A stretch of 64,000 bases of DNA, taken from assembly GCA_027922465.2 (NCBI GenBank), contig BQMF02000117.1, positions 558,001 through 622,000 on the forward strand. The letters run 5' to 3'. Below the pieces are notes generated by a model. The model was given only the letters and a program-made list of their open reading frames with translations, was not told the origin of the DNA and ran no database searches. Each line of letters starts with the position of its first letter. Positions within the stretch are counted from its first letter, which is position 1. The stretch is from Turritopsis dohrnii. Taxonomy: Eukaryota; Cnidaria; Hydrozoa; Anthoathecata; Oceaniidae. The position numbers were made by a program, and so were the translations under genes. Shown in pieces: positions 33,394 to 45,328 of the stretch.

Positions 33394-34498
33394 TTAGAAC
33401 AGGTCAATGTTGAGATCACCTTCGAATTCGTAGGTACCACGTCTTAAGTTGGTAAATGGTAAAATCTCTTTGATATCTCCAATATTAACCACTCCTTTAT
33501 CCTGTGGGTTGATTTTAACTCTCCTCTTTGTAATGGGAATTGTGTATTGCACTTCTACCATCTTATCTTCTAATACATTTAAAACAATAGCAGCCAACTT
33601 CTTTCTGACAGCCTTCCCACTAGATGATGAAGCATAATCATACGGTATAACAACAAATGAACCATTTTTAATTGAATGATTTTCAGCAGCTCCATTTACA
33701 AAAGATTATGAAACTTCGTAGAATCTTTGCATGTAGTACACATGTTATTCCAGCAAATATCATTGGCATTGTCACATACATTGTCACATACAGTGGAAAG
33801 GTAGAATCAAACTTATGCAATGATTCAAGCATCAGGATAATGTTCTGATGTTGTCTACAAGCACACACGTTTCTTGGCATTGAACTTGACAAAAGCACAT
33901 GAGGTGGACGTAAACTTGCAAACTTTGATTTACCAATGGACACTTCTGGATGCTCTTCTTTGAAAATAGCGTAGACTTCACTGACATTCATTGACAAATG
34001 GCGCTTTTGCATTGTCTCTTTCTGCCCATTTTCTCTTACCACAATGGTGTCTCTCTTTCCAGGTGCTTGCCGAGAAATGTCATCACGTTTATAAAAGCAT
34101 TGCACTACTTGTATTGTAGAAGCATCTGATGCAGTAGGCCCAGGCTTTTTCTTGGGATTTGGGGTATCAGTGATATCTAAATCCAGTGACAGTTTTTTAA
34201 CAACCTTAGCTCTTTTTTGTGGAGATTTTGGCAATGCTGACTGAGCTTTTTTAACTGCTTTACCAAAAGTGCTTGCAGATTTGTAAGGAGGTGACGATAC
34301 CACTGTAGAATTCATTTCTGCTTTGTTTTGTCTACTCTTGCGCTTTCTCTGTCTTTCTTTTTCTCTTTCAACTTCTACATTAGCATGTCGCTTTTCCTTT
34401 CTCCTTTTTGATTCTTTTTCCTTAACTGTTTTTTCACCAAGTTTTTTCAATTGTCTTTCACGATACCTCTTTTGACGTTCAGCATGAGTAAGAGGCAT
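33394..34498 (-). pseudogene. Transposon-encoded basic protein with central deletion
   Basis: The minus strand from 34498 encodes MPLTHAERQKRYRERQ and a strongly basic N-terminus. A middle block follows with QAPGKRDTI and QKRHLSM, then SLRPPHVLLSSSMPRNVC. This pattern is known from a transposon-borne gene repeated in many invertebrate and fish genomes. After a frame change near 33720 the sequence jumps to what looks like the C-terminal part (VEVQYTIP...), ending at 33394. The catalytic middle seems deleted. The name of the family is not known to me. Confidence 0.5.
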
Positions 34499-35012
34499 GC
34501 TTAACTAAAGAAAAAATAGAAATTATAGAAGTAAGTCCTTTACTGTTACACAAAAAGTAATTTTTACAGCTCTGATAAGAAATTTAAAACGGTAACAGAC
34601 ATTAATAATTTATTTCAAACGATTTCATTACATAATGTTGATGTGAGCTAGCATGCAGCTTGTGTCTCCCAGCTAACATGTAATGTAATACATGTCATGA
34701 GATACGCCTGCAGTGCTTCTCACATAGGGCTCAATGGAGTTACAGCAATCCCTTAGAGAGGTTCTATGCACCCCGAAGGAGAGCCTCAAGGAGAGCTGAG
34801 CATTCATCCTCCAAATGTTGCCCAAAATAATAACTTAAACATACCTTTATAGCCTTTAAATAACAGCAGAGAACTGAATCTTGTAAATGCAGAAAATCCA
34901 AAGGAAGAAGCTTAACAGTGAAATCTTGGTCATTAAAAGTGGCAAATCTTTGCGTGTGGTTTGCAAGTTTAGTTTTTTGTTTGAAGCAAAATAAAGTCAA
35001 GTTGTGACGTCA

Positions 35013-36785
35013 CAACGTGACATAAAACTATGGACGAAATAATAAAGAAAAATTTGTTTTGCAAAACTTCTCTATGCTGTATTGAATAACCTGCATGGAT
35101 TTCTTATTGATCTGAAATTTTGAATTTTTAACCTCGTGCCGTTCCCTTATAAATAGAATTATTGGTACCATTTTTGTCACAGCGTGACAAGTCACAACGT
35201 GACATAAGTGGCAATAGAAACTTAGTAAATTTTATGAATTTCTTGAGAGTTGAGGTAGTAACCTTTTTTGTGTCATCAATAGCAATGGTTAGTGTAGCCA
35301 AAAAAGCTGATAACAGTACATATCCCAATTTGCAGCTTTTTCACAGATCAATTTAACTTCAATAGTCAAAACAGAAAATTAAGATAAAGGAAAAACGCAA
35401 ACTAGCCTTGTGTTTGAGTGTAAATATTTTTTTTCTGACAACAGCTAGTTATAAAAACCTATATATATTCTGAAAGAGGAGATTTAGAGCTTTCTATTGG
35501 AATATGGTATGTAATGTATTGTTTTAATTTACTTTTCTGATTTTTTGGGAGACAAGCGTGGAATGGCTGAAAAACCATTCCATATCTAGGAGAAAGAGAT
35601 GCTGACTTTATGTATAAAAAGGATCCACACTTTTAGAATTCATTTTGCTGATAAGGCCTATAAGTGCAAAATACAAGAAAACTATTATGTAAAAAACCAT
35701 TTTGAGCTTTTAGAAAGAGAGAGACAGAGAGACAAGGTTACTGAACATTAATATCTTTGAAATTTGATTATAATATTACACACAAAATGCTACCACATAC
35801 TATATAGTTCATAGTGTTTCTACCAAGTTATATATATATAAACAAGTTGATTTTGTTGCTGATCCTCTGAAACCACATAGCTCCTAATAGATGTGGACAA
35901 CAAATTAAGCCAAGTAGTAGCTCTTTTTGGAAGCTTTTCAACTAAAACTAAGATAATACTTAATAATAAATCAATATGAGCCCTATTCTTAAAGGTATTT
36001 CGTGCAAACTGCATTGATATTTTTCAGCAAGTTATGTGCCTTTATGTCATTAGTCACCAAATCAGGCATGCTTAGAGTTTTATAACATAGCCTTGAAAGT
36101 GAGCAGAATGTAACTGGTGTCGTCAAAGTGTTTTACTTAGATGTTATTTACTAGATCGTATTGACATTTAGCTAGGCAATTCAAGTTACAGCAACCTAGA
36201 GGCTACTCTAAGACAACTTATGGTAGTATATAGGAGTCAGCTATATGTCTGAACTTGTAATGTTAGATAAAATGAAAACAAAAGGAAAGTAAATCTAGTT
36301 CCCATTTGTATTATTCTAATTACTAAAGAAAATATCTAATATCACACTAGTATCTAAAACTATTATGTAGAAAACAAATCTAAGTAGACTTGTCAAACAG
36401 TGTAAAGAACTCAGTTAAATTTAAGTATACAATAAATTATGTTAAAATTAAAAATAAAGTTGTGACAACTGACCTGAGTATCACCACAACTGACAGAGTA
36501 CCACCCCCAGTAGTATAAACTAATCAAAGGGGGTGGCCAATGTAACAAATTTTGACATAAAACATTTACAAAAAAAGAAACATAACACAGAAACAAAAAT
36601 TACCTACAAAAAACACAGCAAAAACCAAAACCAAATTATTCATAGTTAATAAATGCAATGCAAGAGCATCCTATCCATATAATCAAAGTGCATAAAGAGC
36701 AAATTAAAATTGTAATGATTTCAAACTATCTATATCAATAATGAACCAGCTTCTCAGACCTAAACCAGCCAAGATGAAAATTTTT
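35013..36785. other. Interior of the 4.75-kb element, non-coding
   Basis: AT-rich sequence with GTCACAACGTGACAT motifs near 35013 and 35190. No further coding region is recognised. A 78-residue minus-strand frame at 34764-35000 could be part of the element's gene but matches nothing I know. Confidence 0.35.
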
Positions 36786-37469
36786 GTCTTTCAAGAATGG
36801 ACTTAGGCCCTAGGAAAAGTGTCACTGAATGGACTTAGGCCCTTTCAATGGACTTAGGCCCTTTCAAAACTCAGAAATTTTTCTAGGATGGACTTAGGCC
36901 TTTTAATAAATATTCAGTATGGACTTAGGCCTTTTTAAAATTAAATGTATTGATTCCCCAAACTTTCAAGGCAAAATTGGACTATTTTGGGGGCTAAATA
37001 TTGATTATTGGGGGTATCAAAAGATGGCTGTTGGACCAAACTTTCAAAAAATGCAAAAATCTCAATTTTCATAAAAATGGACTTAGGCCCCTTTAAAATT
37101 AGGGGGTAAGTGGACTTAGGCCTTTTTAAAATTGAGGGGTAAGTGGACTTAGGCCCCTTTAAAAATAAGGTAGCGAATTGTCTGTAAATTAAAAACACAG
37201 CACATCCCGTACTGTCAACTAAACTGTAACTTCAGAGATATTCAAAGTTATTTCAACGCTAGAAAATTACCAATATGCAATAAACTTTAAACATTTTAAA
37301 ATAGTTTCTTCTAAAATTAACTGGCTCTCTTGATAACCATGCAAATTTTTGTGAGCTTTCCGTGCACAATGGTAGTCATATTTACGGATAAAAATAATAA
37401 TGGCCACCTACGTCATGACAGAATGTCATCATATGGAACAGAGGGATTTGACTGGTCCAAAATATATGT

Positions 37470-37945
37470 TCAAAAATTAGTTGAGAAATGAAAATGAATT
37501 CAGAACATGCTTTTAGAAAGTTAGTTATCATAAAATATAAGTCAAATAAAATGTTTTTATATGTCAATCACAGTGGGGGAGGACACTTCTTAATGAGTAC
37601 CGTCTTCGTGTCTAATTACGGACAGCCTTTGTAATTACGGACATCAAAATGTAAACAAACATTCTTGTCACGAAAATAGACATGCGTTCTTGCCAAGTTC
37701 ACCATGTATAACTGAATAAAATGTTTTATGAAACAGAGCAATCCAATAGAGAGCAATTAGCACTAACACTTGAAGAATAATAGACCGTGAAAATCATAAT
37801 GGCCTATATTTCAATACTCAGTAGAAAGTGTCCTCCCCCACTGTGATTGACGTACAAAAACTTTATTTATTTGACGTGTTTTATGATAATTAACTTTCTA
37901 AAAGCATGATCTAAAAACATTTTCATTCCTCAATTCATTTTTAAA
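37470..37945. repeat. Hairpin-forming inverted repeat with CAGTGGGGG core
   Basis: Arms of about 120 bp (37470-37590 and 37825-37945) are inverted copies. They include CAGTGGGGGAGGACACTT at 37571 and its complement ending at 37843. The centre contains a TACCGTC terminus. It may be a MITE into which, or out of which, the TACCGTC element grew. Confidence 0.7.
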
Positions 37946-39291
37946 CATAAATTTTCGACCTGTCGATATTTCATGACGGAGGTGGCCATTCGTACTTGAT
38001 AAAACATGAACCGACCAGAACCAACCAGAACCGACCAGAACCCAGCAGGAACCGACCAGAACCCAGCAGGAACCCACCAAGAACCGACCAGAACCCAGCA
38101 GAGACCCATCAATACAGACCCTGCAAACGGGACCCAGGACCCTAAAAATCAAAGGCGAGACCCAGGACCCAGGACTCAAACAATTCTCTTGAAAAGATAT
38201 ATATTAGCACACAGCCTTTTATTTTTAATGAGAAAATGATTTGACACTTTTTGTTAAAAGAAGTATTGATTAACATTTACATTATCACACGTGGCTCCAG
38301 CTTTGAAGTTAACAAGAAAGAATTCACAGTTCTCCGAGCTACAATTGTATAAGGGAGAAAGGATCTGAATCTGGTGTGTCCCACCTATCACATATAGGCT
38401 CCCTGGTCTTGGGTCCCACCTGTTGTATGTAGGGTTGGGAGTCCCGATTCCCGGATCCCACTTTTCCAGTAGGCCTTTTACCACGTTACAAAAAATCACC
38501 CACACGATTATTTAAGTTAGTAGTGCACAAATAAATTTTAATACTTCACGATATCACACTGGTGATATTGGTGACTGGTGTCTAGGAAATTACTGCACTT
38601 TCAAATAGATCCACTTTGCAAAGCTGAAAAACTACATTGCAATACATTATTATTACGCAACTCGACACAATCAAGAGAATTGTTTGTTTAGAGAAATTTT
38701 GTGCACACTTCGGCACCCATATCCCGGGTCTGACTTTTGATTTGAGAGTCCTAGGTCCTGGGTCCCACCTTTGATTTTAGTGTCGCGGGACGCGGCTCCC
38801 ACCTTTGATTTTATGGTCCTGGGTCCCGTTTGCAGGGTCCGTATTGGTATGTCTCTGCTGGGTTCTGGTCGGTTCTTGGTGGGTTCCTGCTGGGTTCTGG
38901 TGGGTTCCTGCTGGGTTCTGGTGGGTTCCTGCTGGGTTCTGGTCGGTTCTGGTCGGTTCATGTTTTATAAAGTACGGGTGGCCATTATTATTTTTTATCC
39001 GTAAATATGGCTGCCATAGTACACATGGAGCTCATAAAAATACGCATGATTCTCAAGAGGGCGCAGTCTATGTTAAATCTTTAAAGTTTAGAAAAATAAA
39101 TTCTAAATTGCATATTGGTAATTTTCTCTAGCGTTCAAATAAATTTAATTATCTCTCTCTGAAGTTTGTTTTATTACAGTTTGGTTGACAGTACGTGATG
39201 TGCCGTGTTTTTAATTTACAGACGGTTGGAATTATGTTTTGATCATGTCCGTAATTACCAAGGCTGTCCGTAATTAGACACGAAGACGGTA
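37598..39291. mobile_element. 1.7-kb element with TACCGTC ends
   Basis: TACCGTCTTCGTGTCTAATT at 37598 and its complement ending at 39291 open inverted repeats of about 60 bp. The AATTACGGACA motif is repeated inside each end. The interior is the long inverted repeat 37985-38990. There is no coding region. Confidence 0.65.
37985..38990. repeat. Long inverted repeat with minisatellite arms
   Basis: The left arm (about 37985-38190) holds tandem CCGACCAGAACCCAGCAGGAA-like units of about 20-21 bp, then GGGACCCAGGACC. The right arm (about 38690-38990) is the complement, with a different copy number. The centre, 38200-38680, is single-copy with short GGTCCCACC motifs. A transcript would fold into a long double-stranded RNA. 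Confidence 0.8.
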
Positions 39292-39501
39292 TTGAAATAC
39301 ATTTATGATTCTTCATGGTCCATTCTTATTGTGTTGCTGGAAATTGCTCTCTATTGCTCTGTTTCATAAAACACTTTATTTAGTTATATACTTGATGAAA
39401 TTGGTAAAAGTGAATGTATATTTTTGTGGTAAGAATCTTTGTTTACATTTTGTGTCCGCAATAAGGAAGGCTGTCTATAATTTGGCACATTATTGACGGT
39501 A

Positions 39502-40024
39502 TTTAATAAAGACTTTACACAAACCCAGTGTAGTGTCCAGTGAACGGAGGAAATACATCTTAGAGATGAAAAATATCTATTGTAAAGGAAGTAAAGCTCA
39601 AGGAACTATTCCACTTGCTCTGATTAGCTATATATAGTCCTAATTGTATTCATGTGGAAAAAAGAGAAGGGGAAAGTTAGTTGTTTAAATTATGAACACA
39701 CAAAAAATAAATATACCACTATGTATTCATGAATGGTTTCGAATCTTTATGAGCATAAGAGTGTCATCTATCGTAAATAAAAGGTTGACACGTAATATTG
39801 ATTTAAAAGCAAAGTTAAAGAAGTATACCCCTTGCCCAGTCAGCGTTTTGTATCATATGACTTACTTTATTTAAAGCAACTCTTCTTGAAATTTTGACTG
39901 ATGACCATTCACAAATAAAAAGCGAAGTGGATTTTTAAATGTCCCCATGTGAGAGAGGGAGGAGAACATCATCAAACATTTTGTATATGTAAAAAAGCAA
40001 AATGTATTTGGGATTTTTTTTGGC
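39502..40024. other. Non-coding spacer
   Basis: AT-rich sequence between two transposons. Nothing was recognised. Confidence 0.4.
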
Positions 40025-40214
40025 TACGGTGGCCCATAACTGCCACGGTAAAAGAAAAAGACACACGGCAAAGGAAAAAAACTCGCGGCAAAAGAATAAG
40101 ACTCTCGATAAAAGAAAAAAGGTCATGAAAGAAAAAATTATGAAAACAATGTTATTTCCCTTATCAATCTCGCATTTCACTGGAACCCAGGTCGACAGCA
40201 GATGAAGCGATTAC

Positions 40215-40951
40215 TATCAGGGGGGATCCGGGTTCGTACAATTGGTCGCTAATTTTTTCTTTCGTTTACTTTTAAGTGTTCGTTTGTTCAATTTAGTGAG
40301 AAACACATAACAAGTCCTTAAAATACAGAAAATTAAAAATAGTTTAAAAAAGCAGAGAAAATATGGCAGCTATTACTGGGCCAGTTTCACTTTCACTCAT
40401 GGTAGCTCATAAGAATTGCAAAACGATCTGTCACCTTAATTCATCAGTTTGGCTGTCACGAGTAAGTTCGAACTTCTTCTTGTAAACGTGAAAATCGCAC
40501 ATGTCCTGTAAATGAAATATCGTAAATTATGGAGTAAAGAAGATACTGTAGAGTATAATGAGCAAAATTGTTCAACTGTTTTCTTTTCTTCTTTTCTTTC
40601 TCCATTTTCTTTCGTTTTTTCTCTTATGTTTTCTAATGTTTTAACGACATCACCAAGCATGGTGGTAATATCAGGCATTTTGTAATCGGTAAACTTTGCA
40701 ACCATGCTTGTTTATGAAAATAAAGGAAATACTGAGGACCGGTTATGCAAAATAATCAAATAAGTCGTTGATACGAAAAAAATATACGAGAGAACGACCA
40801 ATTGTACGAACGCCTAAAACCAACGACCAAAACCAACGACCAATTGTACGAACGCCCGAAACCAACGACTAAAACCAACGACCAATTACGCGAACGGCTA
40901 AAACCAACGCCCGAAACGGACGGCGACTTATGACCCGGATCCCCCCTGATA
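40215..40951. mobile_element. 737-bp element with perfect ends and 6-bp target duplication
   Basis: 19-bp perfect inverted ends TATCAGGGGGGATCCGGGT are flanked by GATTAC on both sides (40209-40214 and 40952-40957). Inside, AACGACCAATTGTACGAACG-type units repeat near the right end (40790-40920). A minus-strand frame at 40705-40436 begins MVAKFTDYKMPDI and is Lys/Glu-rich; it is not recognised. The superfamily is unknown. Confidence 0.85.
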
Positions 40952-41503
40952 GATTACGGTACTTTGTCTCTTCTTACGGTACACGTAGTGATGGTCTCTC
41001 AATTGGGTTGTTTGAAAACTAGAAACTAGAAACTAGAAATAAAACTAGAAACCTATTATAAGGGGACGGTGAGAGACGAAATTAAGCGTTGTATGGGTAT
41101 CTTATATATTTCTTATATTCTTTGTTATTTCAGTTCAAACATTTATTAGCTAAGAAAAAGTCTAATAAACACAACACTTGTTCAAGCGTGAAAGGGCAAG
41201 GGACAAAAGGGAATTGGAAAAGTTCATCCGTGTTTACAAAATTTTTAGAATAAAGAAATTTAGGCCGAAAAAAGCTCTTCAAAATATCAAAAATGTGTTC
41301 TAGGAAATCAGGCCCAATGAAGCCATTAACCTTAGCCTTTAGAACTTGAGGCTGACCTAGTTAATGGAAAATGGATGCACACAACACACACATAATCCAC
41401 ATATCAACAGTACATTCAAATATTTCAGAATGAACATAATTGAGTCAAAAAGTAATTGATGCTGTTCGTTTATCCTCCATTCCGACAATCTTCAACACAG
41501 AGG

Positions 41504-42030
41504 TTAGGTTCTAGCTGAAACTGTTGAAATTTTGGAGAAGTTCGGAGGTGCTTTTCTTTTTCGCCAGCTCTTGAATAACTTAATAAAACCAAATACATAG
41601 CGGTCTTCAAACCTTGTCATAAATCTGATATCCAAATGTTTCAATTCTAAGGACCTATTTGCAGCCGTCAAGGCTAACAACATTGTTGTTTTAAAAGTAA
41701 GATTCTTGTTTTCGTTAGGGTAAAGGGTTCTTAAGTATTTCAATACTGCCTCTACATCCCATATAAATTCATACGTTGGCTGAGGAGGTCTTTAATTAAA
41801 TACCCCAGCCATTAATTGGGTTACCCTGGGGTGTTGCCTTACTGATAATCCTTCAATGTGTTGGTGATATGCCGAAATGGCTGACCTGCGGTTATTGACA
41901 GTCCTGTAGACATTTCCATCCTCAAATAAGATTGCCAAAAAGTCCAGAACATAATTTAAAGAACACTGAAATGGAACAATCTGTCTTGAAACACACCAGC
42001 CAGACCACACTCTCCAGGCTGATTCGTAAC
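41504..42030 (-). pseudogene. DIRS-type tyrosine recombinase fragment
   Basis: Two minus-strand frames resemble the recombinase of the DIRS element at 57240-58238. 42010-41792 matches its SAM-like N-terminal part (WCVSRQIVPFQC, EDGNVYRTVNNRRSAIS). 41743-41504 matches the start of the catalytic part (LLALTAANRSLE, FKSWRKRKAPP). The HxxR and Tyr region is missing. It is a captured remnant inside the 2.2-kb transposon. Confidence 0.65.
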
Positions 42031-42237
42031 TTTAGCTGATTAGAAATTTTTGCTGTGAGAACAAATTTCTTTTGTCGCGAACTTATTTCTTTTTCCGTGG
42101 GTTACTTTCTTTTGCCGTGAACTATTTTCTTCTGCCGTGAGGCTTATTCTTTTTCCATGTGTCTTTTTCTTTTACCGTAAGTTTTTTTCTGTTGCCGTGA
42201 TTTTTTTCTTTTACCGTGGCAGTTATGGGCCACCGTA

Positions 42238-43419
42238 ACAAATAGAGTTTTAGTAATGAAACTTTAATTGCAGTCAAATGATATTACCTGATTTCCATCA
42301 CAACAAGTATGGGGTTTAAAAAATGTCCGCTACGTAGGTTATTCTATGAGGCTTTCGCCATGATTCGGCCGGTTCCTGGAAAACGTGTCCACTAAATAAC
42401 CGGACCGTAACTTCAAGCTTTTCTTTTTCAATTCTGTTATGAAGTTTTCAGCATTTTTTGATAAGCACCTCCTCCCTCTCTCATCTCACTGAATTTTGCT
42501 TTGCGAATCTTTGTGCACAATGCTGATGCCAATATTCCTTTAATTTTCCCACACACATAAACAAAGATTCGTATAAAATGAAATAAAATCGAATATACAG
42601 TGTGCTTCAAAACGTTGGCTTCAAAAATTATCATCGCATTTTTGAAGAAAATATCCAATTAATTTTTATAAATTTTATATCGATGGAATCCTTATTTTTG
42701 GTCTTTTTCGTGATGTAACTTTTGTAGGAAATGGAAAAAGTAGAAGAAGAGAAAATCGAAATGGAAAAACTCATTAATTTTTTAACGATCCAAGAAAATT
42801 TTTAAAAATTGATTGGATATTTTCTTCAAAAATGCGATGACAATGTTTGAAGCCAACGTTTTCGCTTAATCATTATCATTATCGACAATTACAATTAAAA
42901 AATGGTCGTTTAAGCAACATTACTTCTAGCGTTTGACCTCGATTGCTAATAAAAATATAACGTGTACTTCTGTAAATATGGGGGTTTTCTGTTTGACTGT
43001 GTCTGTGACTTGTTCAATGAGATAGAGTTGGAACTTAACTCTTTGATTCTATTACTTTAATGTTTAGGCTATCGATAGAACTCATAAACAGAAGCTGTTT
43101 AGTTTTGTCAACTTAGTTTTCAATATTAGTTTTACGTGCTCTGTTTTAACATGTTTATTCGATATCTGCGCGCAACGGATACAAATTTGGTAAGAGGCAC
43201 GTGAACATGTTATGTTTTCAGTTGGTTTAAATATGAAAGAACACGAAGATGAGTTAAGCTTTTTTTGTGTTCATTTACAAACCTCTAAAATACAACAAAT
43301 AATAAAAATCAAAGAATGGGATTTCCAGGTTTATTATGAACTAGTTCATCGTTGATATCATGTTACGTAACTCTCCTTCGTGCATGCAACTGCCGTAATA
43401 TGTTAGTTGAATGCAAGTC
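42238..43419. other. Non-coding, 3' side of the innexin gene
   Basis: AT-rich intergenic sequence. It contains the 254-bp inverted repeat 42609-42862 and otherwise nothing recognised. Confidence 0.4.
42609..42862. repeat. Inverted repeat (MITE-like), 66-bp arms
   Basis: Arms 42609-42674 and 42797-42862 are near-perfect inverted copies with the AACGTTGGCTTCAAA end outermost. The total length is 254 bp. It is probably a foldback MITE. Confidence 0.75.
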
Positions 43420-45328
43420 TTACACGAACAACGGAGGAGGTGTGTCTTTCATTTTTCGTTCTTTCAGCGCGTCAATGACATTGCCGAAGAGAATAAGGTC
43501 TTTCCTGCGGAGAAATTCTAAATATTGACACTCGCGCAATGTCAGAAATCTATAGACAAATTTTGCTGACTCATCATTTCGATTTAAACATGTCATTGTG
43601 AGGAAATGCTCAGCGAATGCCATGATGATACCAAGCAAGGAGCTGACAAATGAAACGACCATGACTACCCATAAAACCAACCCAATGTATTGATACAAAA
43701 TATTGGAAGAGATTCCACACACTGTCGTCACTTTGTCGGACAGTGCTGTGTCGTGTAAGACACAAATTCCAAATGTCGGTAGCATTTTGTTCCCAGGTGT
43801 TTCAAAATCCATGGCAATTCTAGGATCTTCACGTGCCCAGCGGATCCATTGAACACCATAATCAAAAAACTTCTTGTGAAGAAACAAGTGGAGGACTTGG
43901 AATACTGTGATGTTAACAGCCACATACAACAACTTTATGATGATGTTGAAGAAAATCCGCAACCTCATCTTACGAATCGAGTTCACGTTATGGTTGAAAT
44001 AATTTTTAACAATTTCGTCAGCACTGATCTGAAACAGAATGTATGAAGAAGGCTTAAAGACTCTCAGGACATTTCAAAATGACTCTCGACAACAATAAAA
44101 CATTATCAAAATACAACATTGCCGGATTGCCCAATTTTGCTCAAATTTTTATGAAAATCGGAGAACCTTCGAAATTTGGTCCAAATTTGACCCAATTTTT
44201 CCAAGAAACCAGGGATATTTTAAAGACTTTACGCCACCACGGGTGTGATTTTTGAGCATGATTTTTGAAAATAAAATGCGTTGTGAAACTAGAACATGCT
44301 CAAACTATTTTCTTAGATAACTGGTTGAAAACGTTGAAACGGTTGAAATCTGTTTCTTCATGAGTTTCTTGTGGCATGTCAAACAAACGTAAAGTTGACC
44401 ATCAATAGCTTTCTATTTCACAAAATAAATTATCAATATCAGCACTGTTCATCTTTCACAAACAAAATAACAGACCGCTAGTATAAACAACGATTACAAC
44501 AAATACAAGGTCCAATGTTGCACTTCTTTAAACTGTGGTTCAAAAAATATCGGGATTTCATAAATTGTCTCTTTAAACGAAACCTAACCGGGATAGGCAC
44601 ATGGAAATACGGAATGATAAAATTTGCCGAACATAGATAGAACAGATAAATAGATACCAAGACGAAAAATAACACAATGATGAAGGATAAACTAAACTAG
44701 ACTGGTGACTTACATGTGATCTTTTCAGTATAGATTCCAGGCTTATGATGTCAGTGTTAACAACTCGAAAGACTAAATATGGCAGATAGAACAGTAATGA
44801 TAAGCTGGCCACGCAGAAAGGCATCCACTGGTACTGAGTAAAAAAGTGTTTCTCCAGCGGTACACAATCCCTTCTGAGGTATTTATTTATAACACTATGA
44901 TCAGTCCGACAAAGTTCGTTTGTAGTGTTCCAGATGCCGTCAAAATCCGGATTGGTCGGGATGCCGTAGTATGCCAAATCTTTCGTATGTTTACTCAATT
45001 TGGGAAAGATGTAGAAACCCTTAATCCAACAGGAGCTGCTAATGAAGGACTCTGGTAAGGTGGACTGGTATGGTGGGATACATCCTATAGTGTTGTGAAA
45101 CCAATCCACACCCATCAATAAACTTGCCACCAGAAACATCTTGGCTGCGCAAATTCTTGAAATCTGGTCCGTATAACCATCGTGCCGTGTCTTGATTTTG
45201 AAGTCCAAAAGAGATTTCAAAACGAGTTCGAAAATTTTGTTCATCAGATTTTTATGACCTTCATCGTTGCCATTCTTGATTTTAATCGCCAAAAAAGACT
45301 TCAAATTGGCTGCCATAAACGCCATCAT
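43420..45328 (-). CDS. Innexin gap-junction protein, intact two-exon gene
   Basis: Exon 1 is 45328-44714 and exon 2 is 44028-43420, joined in phase 0 across a 685-bp GT-AG intron, giving 407 residues. Exon 1 encodes a cytoplasmic N-terminus and TM1 (MFLVASLLMG). A first extracellular loop follows with cysteines in GCIPP, SSCWIKGFYIF, LCRTD and RDCVPL, then the innexin signature YQWMPF at the start of TM2. Exon 2 encodes the cytoplasmic loop, TM3 (LLYVAVNITVF), a second loop with GICVLHD and TTVCG, and TM4 with YQYIGLVLWVVMVVSF. Innexins form gap junctions and hemichannels in invertebrate plasma membranes. The length fits the family. The N-terminal sequence is divergent from bilaterian innexins, as in hydrozoans. 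A decayed duplicate lies directly upstream. Confidence 0.9.
44130..44215. repeat. Lone monomer of the 59-60 kb satellite in the innexin intron
   Basis: The stretch containing CGAAATTTGGTCCAAATTTG is the reverse complement of part of the satellite unit at 59130-60375, with several differences. It lies in the intron of the intact innexin gene. A single diverged copy suggests the monomer was dispersed before, or apart from, array growth. Confidence 0.55.

Larger units (their letters stand above)
32432..37180. mobile_element. 4.75-kb DNA transposon with GGCCTAAGTCC arrays
   Basis: Perfect 36-bp inverted ends (32432-32467 and 37145-37180) each lead into spaced copies of AAAGGGGCCTAAGTCC, or its complement. 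There are about six near the left end (to 32832) and about eight near the right end (from 36790). Such arrays usually bind the transposase. Near-palindromic GTCACAGCGTGAC motifs recur at 33027, 33230, 35177 and nearby. The minus strand encodes a deleted protein (33394-34498). The superfamily was not recognised. Confidence 0.75.
32369..39501. mobile_element. Outer pair of TACCGTC-type inverted termini
   Basis: TACCGTCAAT at 32369 and its complement ending at 39501 begin imperfect inverted repeats of about 60 bp. These include ACAGCCTT and a repeated ATTACGGACA-like motif. The same terminus occurs at 37598-39291. The 7.1-kb span contains several other elements, so it is either one large nested element or two ends of separate copies. 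No target duplication was found. Confidence 0.45.
40025..42237. mobile_element. 2.2-kb transposon with CGGCAAAAGAAAAA subterminal repeats
   Basis: Perfect 35-bp inverted ends (40025-40059, 42203-42237) start TACGGTGGCCCATAAC. Each leads into a run of variants of CGGCAAAAGAAAAA: about five on the left (to 40130) and about eight on the right (from 42050). The interior holds a complete smaller element (40215-40951) and a DIRS recombinase fragment (41504-42030). No transposase of its own is seen. Confidence 0.75.

Noticed and set aside
37898..39131. Proteins rich in Trp/Val/Gly or Arg/Pro/Thr repeats
   Set aside because: They are translations of the minisatellite arms of the long inverted repeat, in several frames on both strands.
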